A DNA stretch of 5,292 nt, taken from Desulfuromonadales bacterium. Lineage in GTDB: Bacteria; Desulfobacterota; Desulfuromonadia; Geobacterales; Pseudopelobacteraceae. Under the pieces are notes generated by a model. That model was given only the letters and a program-made list of their open reading frames with translations. It had not been told where the DNA came from and searched no databases. Both the position numbers and the translations under genes were made by a program. The stretch lies in contig JAATGX010000160.1 in the NCBI GenBank assembly GCA_015688915.1, forward strand, positions 1 through 5,292, written 5' to 3'. Shown here piece after piece: positions 5,042-5,292 of this stretch; position 1 is the first letter of the stretch, and each line of letters starts with the position of its first letter.

Positions 5042-5292
5042 ATGCTCTCTCTTGACCGTCTTATCGAACAGGCCCTGCTCGAAGATATCCATACCGGCGA
5101 CATCACCACCCAGGCGGTGGTGCCCGGAAAACGCCCCGCATCCGCCCGTCTTATCGCCAAAGAGGACCTGGTGCTGGCGGGCCTGTTCGTTGCCGAACGA
5201 GTCTTCCGGCGGCTCGACTCCGATGTGGCGGTCAACGCCTGTGCGACGGAGGGGGCGCGGGTCGTCGCGGGAGGGCTGCTTGCCACGCTGGA
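5042..5292 (+). CDS. nadC: Nicotinate-nucleotide diphosphorylase (quinolinate phosphoribosyltransferase), N-terminal part
   Basis: NadC converts quinolinate and PRPP to nicotinate mononucleotide, CO2 and pyrophosphate, the last step of de novo synthesis of the NAD precursor ring, in the cytoplasm. The visible 83 residues are the start of the N-terminal domain: MLSLDRLIEQALLEDIHTGD followed by ITTQAVVP matches the family's AL-x-ED-x3-GD-x-T opening. It continues with ARLIAKEDLVLAGLFVAERV and a segment in which quinolinate-binding folds position the cofactor-proximal barrel. The catalytic barrel lies beyond the right edge, so integrity cannot be judged (the full family length is near 280 residues). 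The ATG at 5042 has AGGTGG 7 nt upstream. It is transcribed divergently from the cytochrome, and any operon partners are off-window. Confidence 0.92.
   Translation, partial: MLSLDRLIEQALLEDIHTGDITTQAVVPGKRPASARLIAKEDLVLAGLFVAERVFRRLDSDVAVNACATEGARVVAGGLLATL

Overview
The window looks like a chromosomal segment of a Geobacter-like member of the Desulfuromonadales. This rests on the GC-rich composition with strong Shine-Dalgarno sites, a 12-heme periplasmic c-type cytochrome made of c7-type triheme modules, and a membrane sensor whose wording is typical of the PAS/histidine-kinase sensors abundant in that group. This is inference from recognised protein families; no species is claimed.

Layout. 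Positions 1-1390 (minus) hold the N-terminal part of a large membrane sensor protein: seven membrane segments followed by an extracytoplasmic dCache-like domain. Its output domain lies beyond the left edge. Positions 1394-1920 are a 527-base gap with no convincing gene. It has a possible sigma-54 promoter for the sensor gene and an unusual tandem repeat of about 56 bp, in which a 15-bp palindrome (GTAAAG-AAA-CTTTAC) occurs three times. Positions 1921-3612 (minus) encode an MscS-family mechanosensitive channel with a signal peptide and an extended N-terminal region. Positions 3613-3823 hold the mscS promoter and a strong hairpin terminator. Positions 3824-4858 (minus) encode the dodecaheme cytochrome. 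Positions 4859-5041 are a divergent promoter region with two clear dyads. From 5042 to the right edge (plus) lies the start of nadC, quinolinate phosphoribosyltransferase.

The genes do not look like one operon. Each minus-strand gene has its own upstream promoter candidate, and the cytochrome and mscS are separated by a terminator. The channel, sensor and cytochrome are all envelope proteins. The cytochrome is probably a periplasmic electron carrier or storage protein in extracellular electron transfer. nadC belongs to NAD biosynthesis and probably begins a separate operon.

No clearly new multi-gene system was found. The signals most worth a second look are regulatory: the 8-4-8 inverted repeat that exactly fills the -35/-10 spacer of the cytochrome promoter, the second dyad at about -60 from both divergent promoters, and the three-palindrome tandem repeat behind mscS. 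The cytochrome's ligand pattern, with one histidine short in three of four modules, is also notable.
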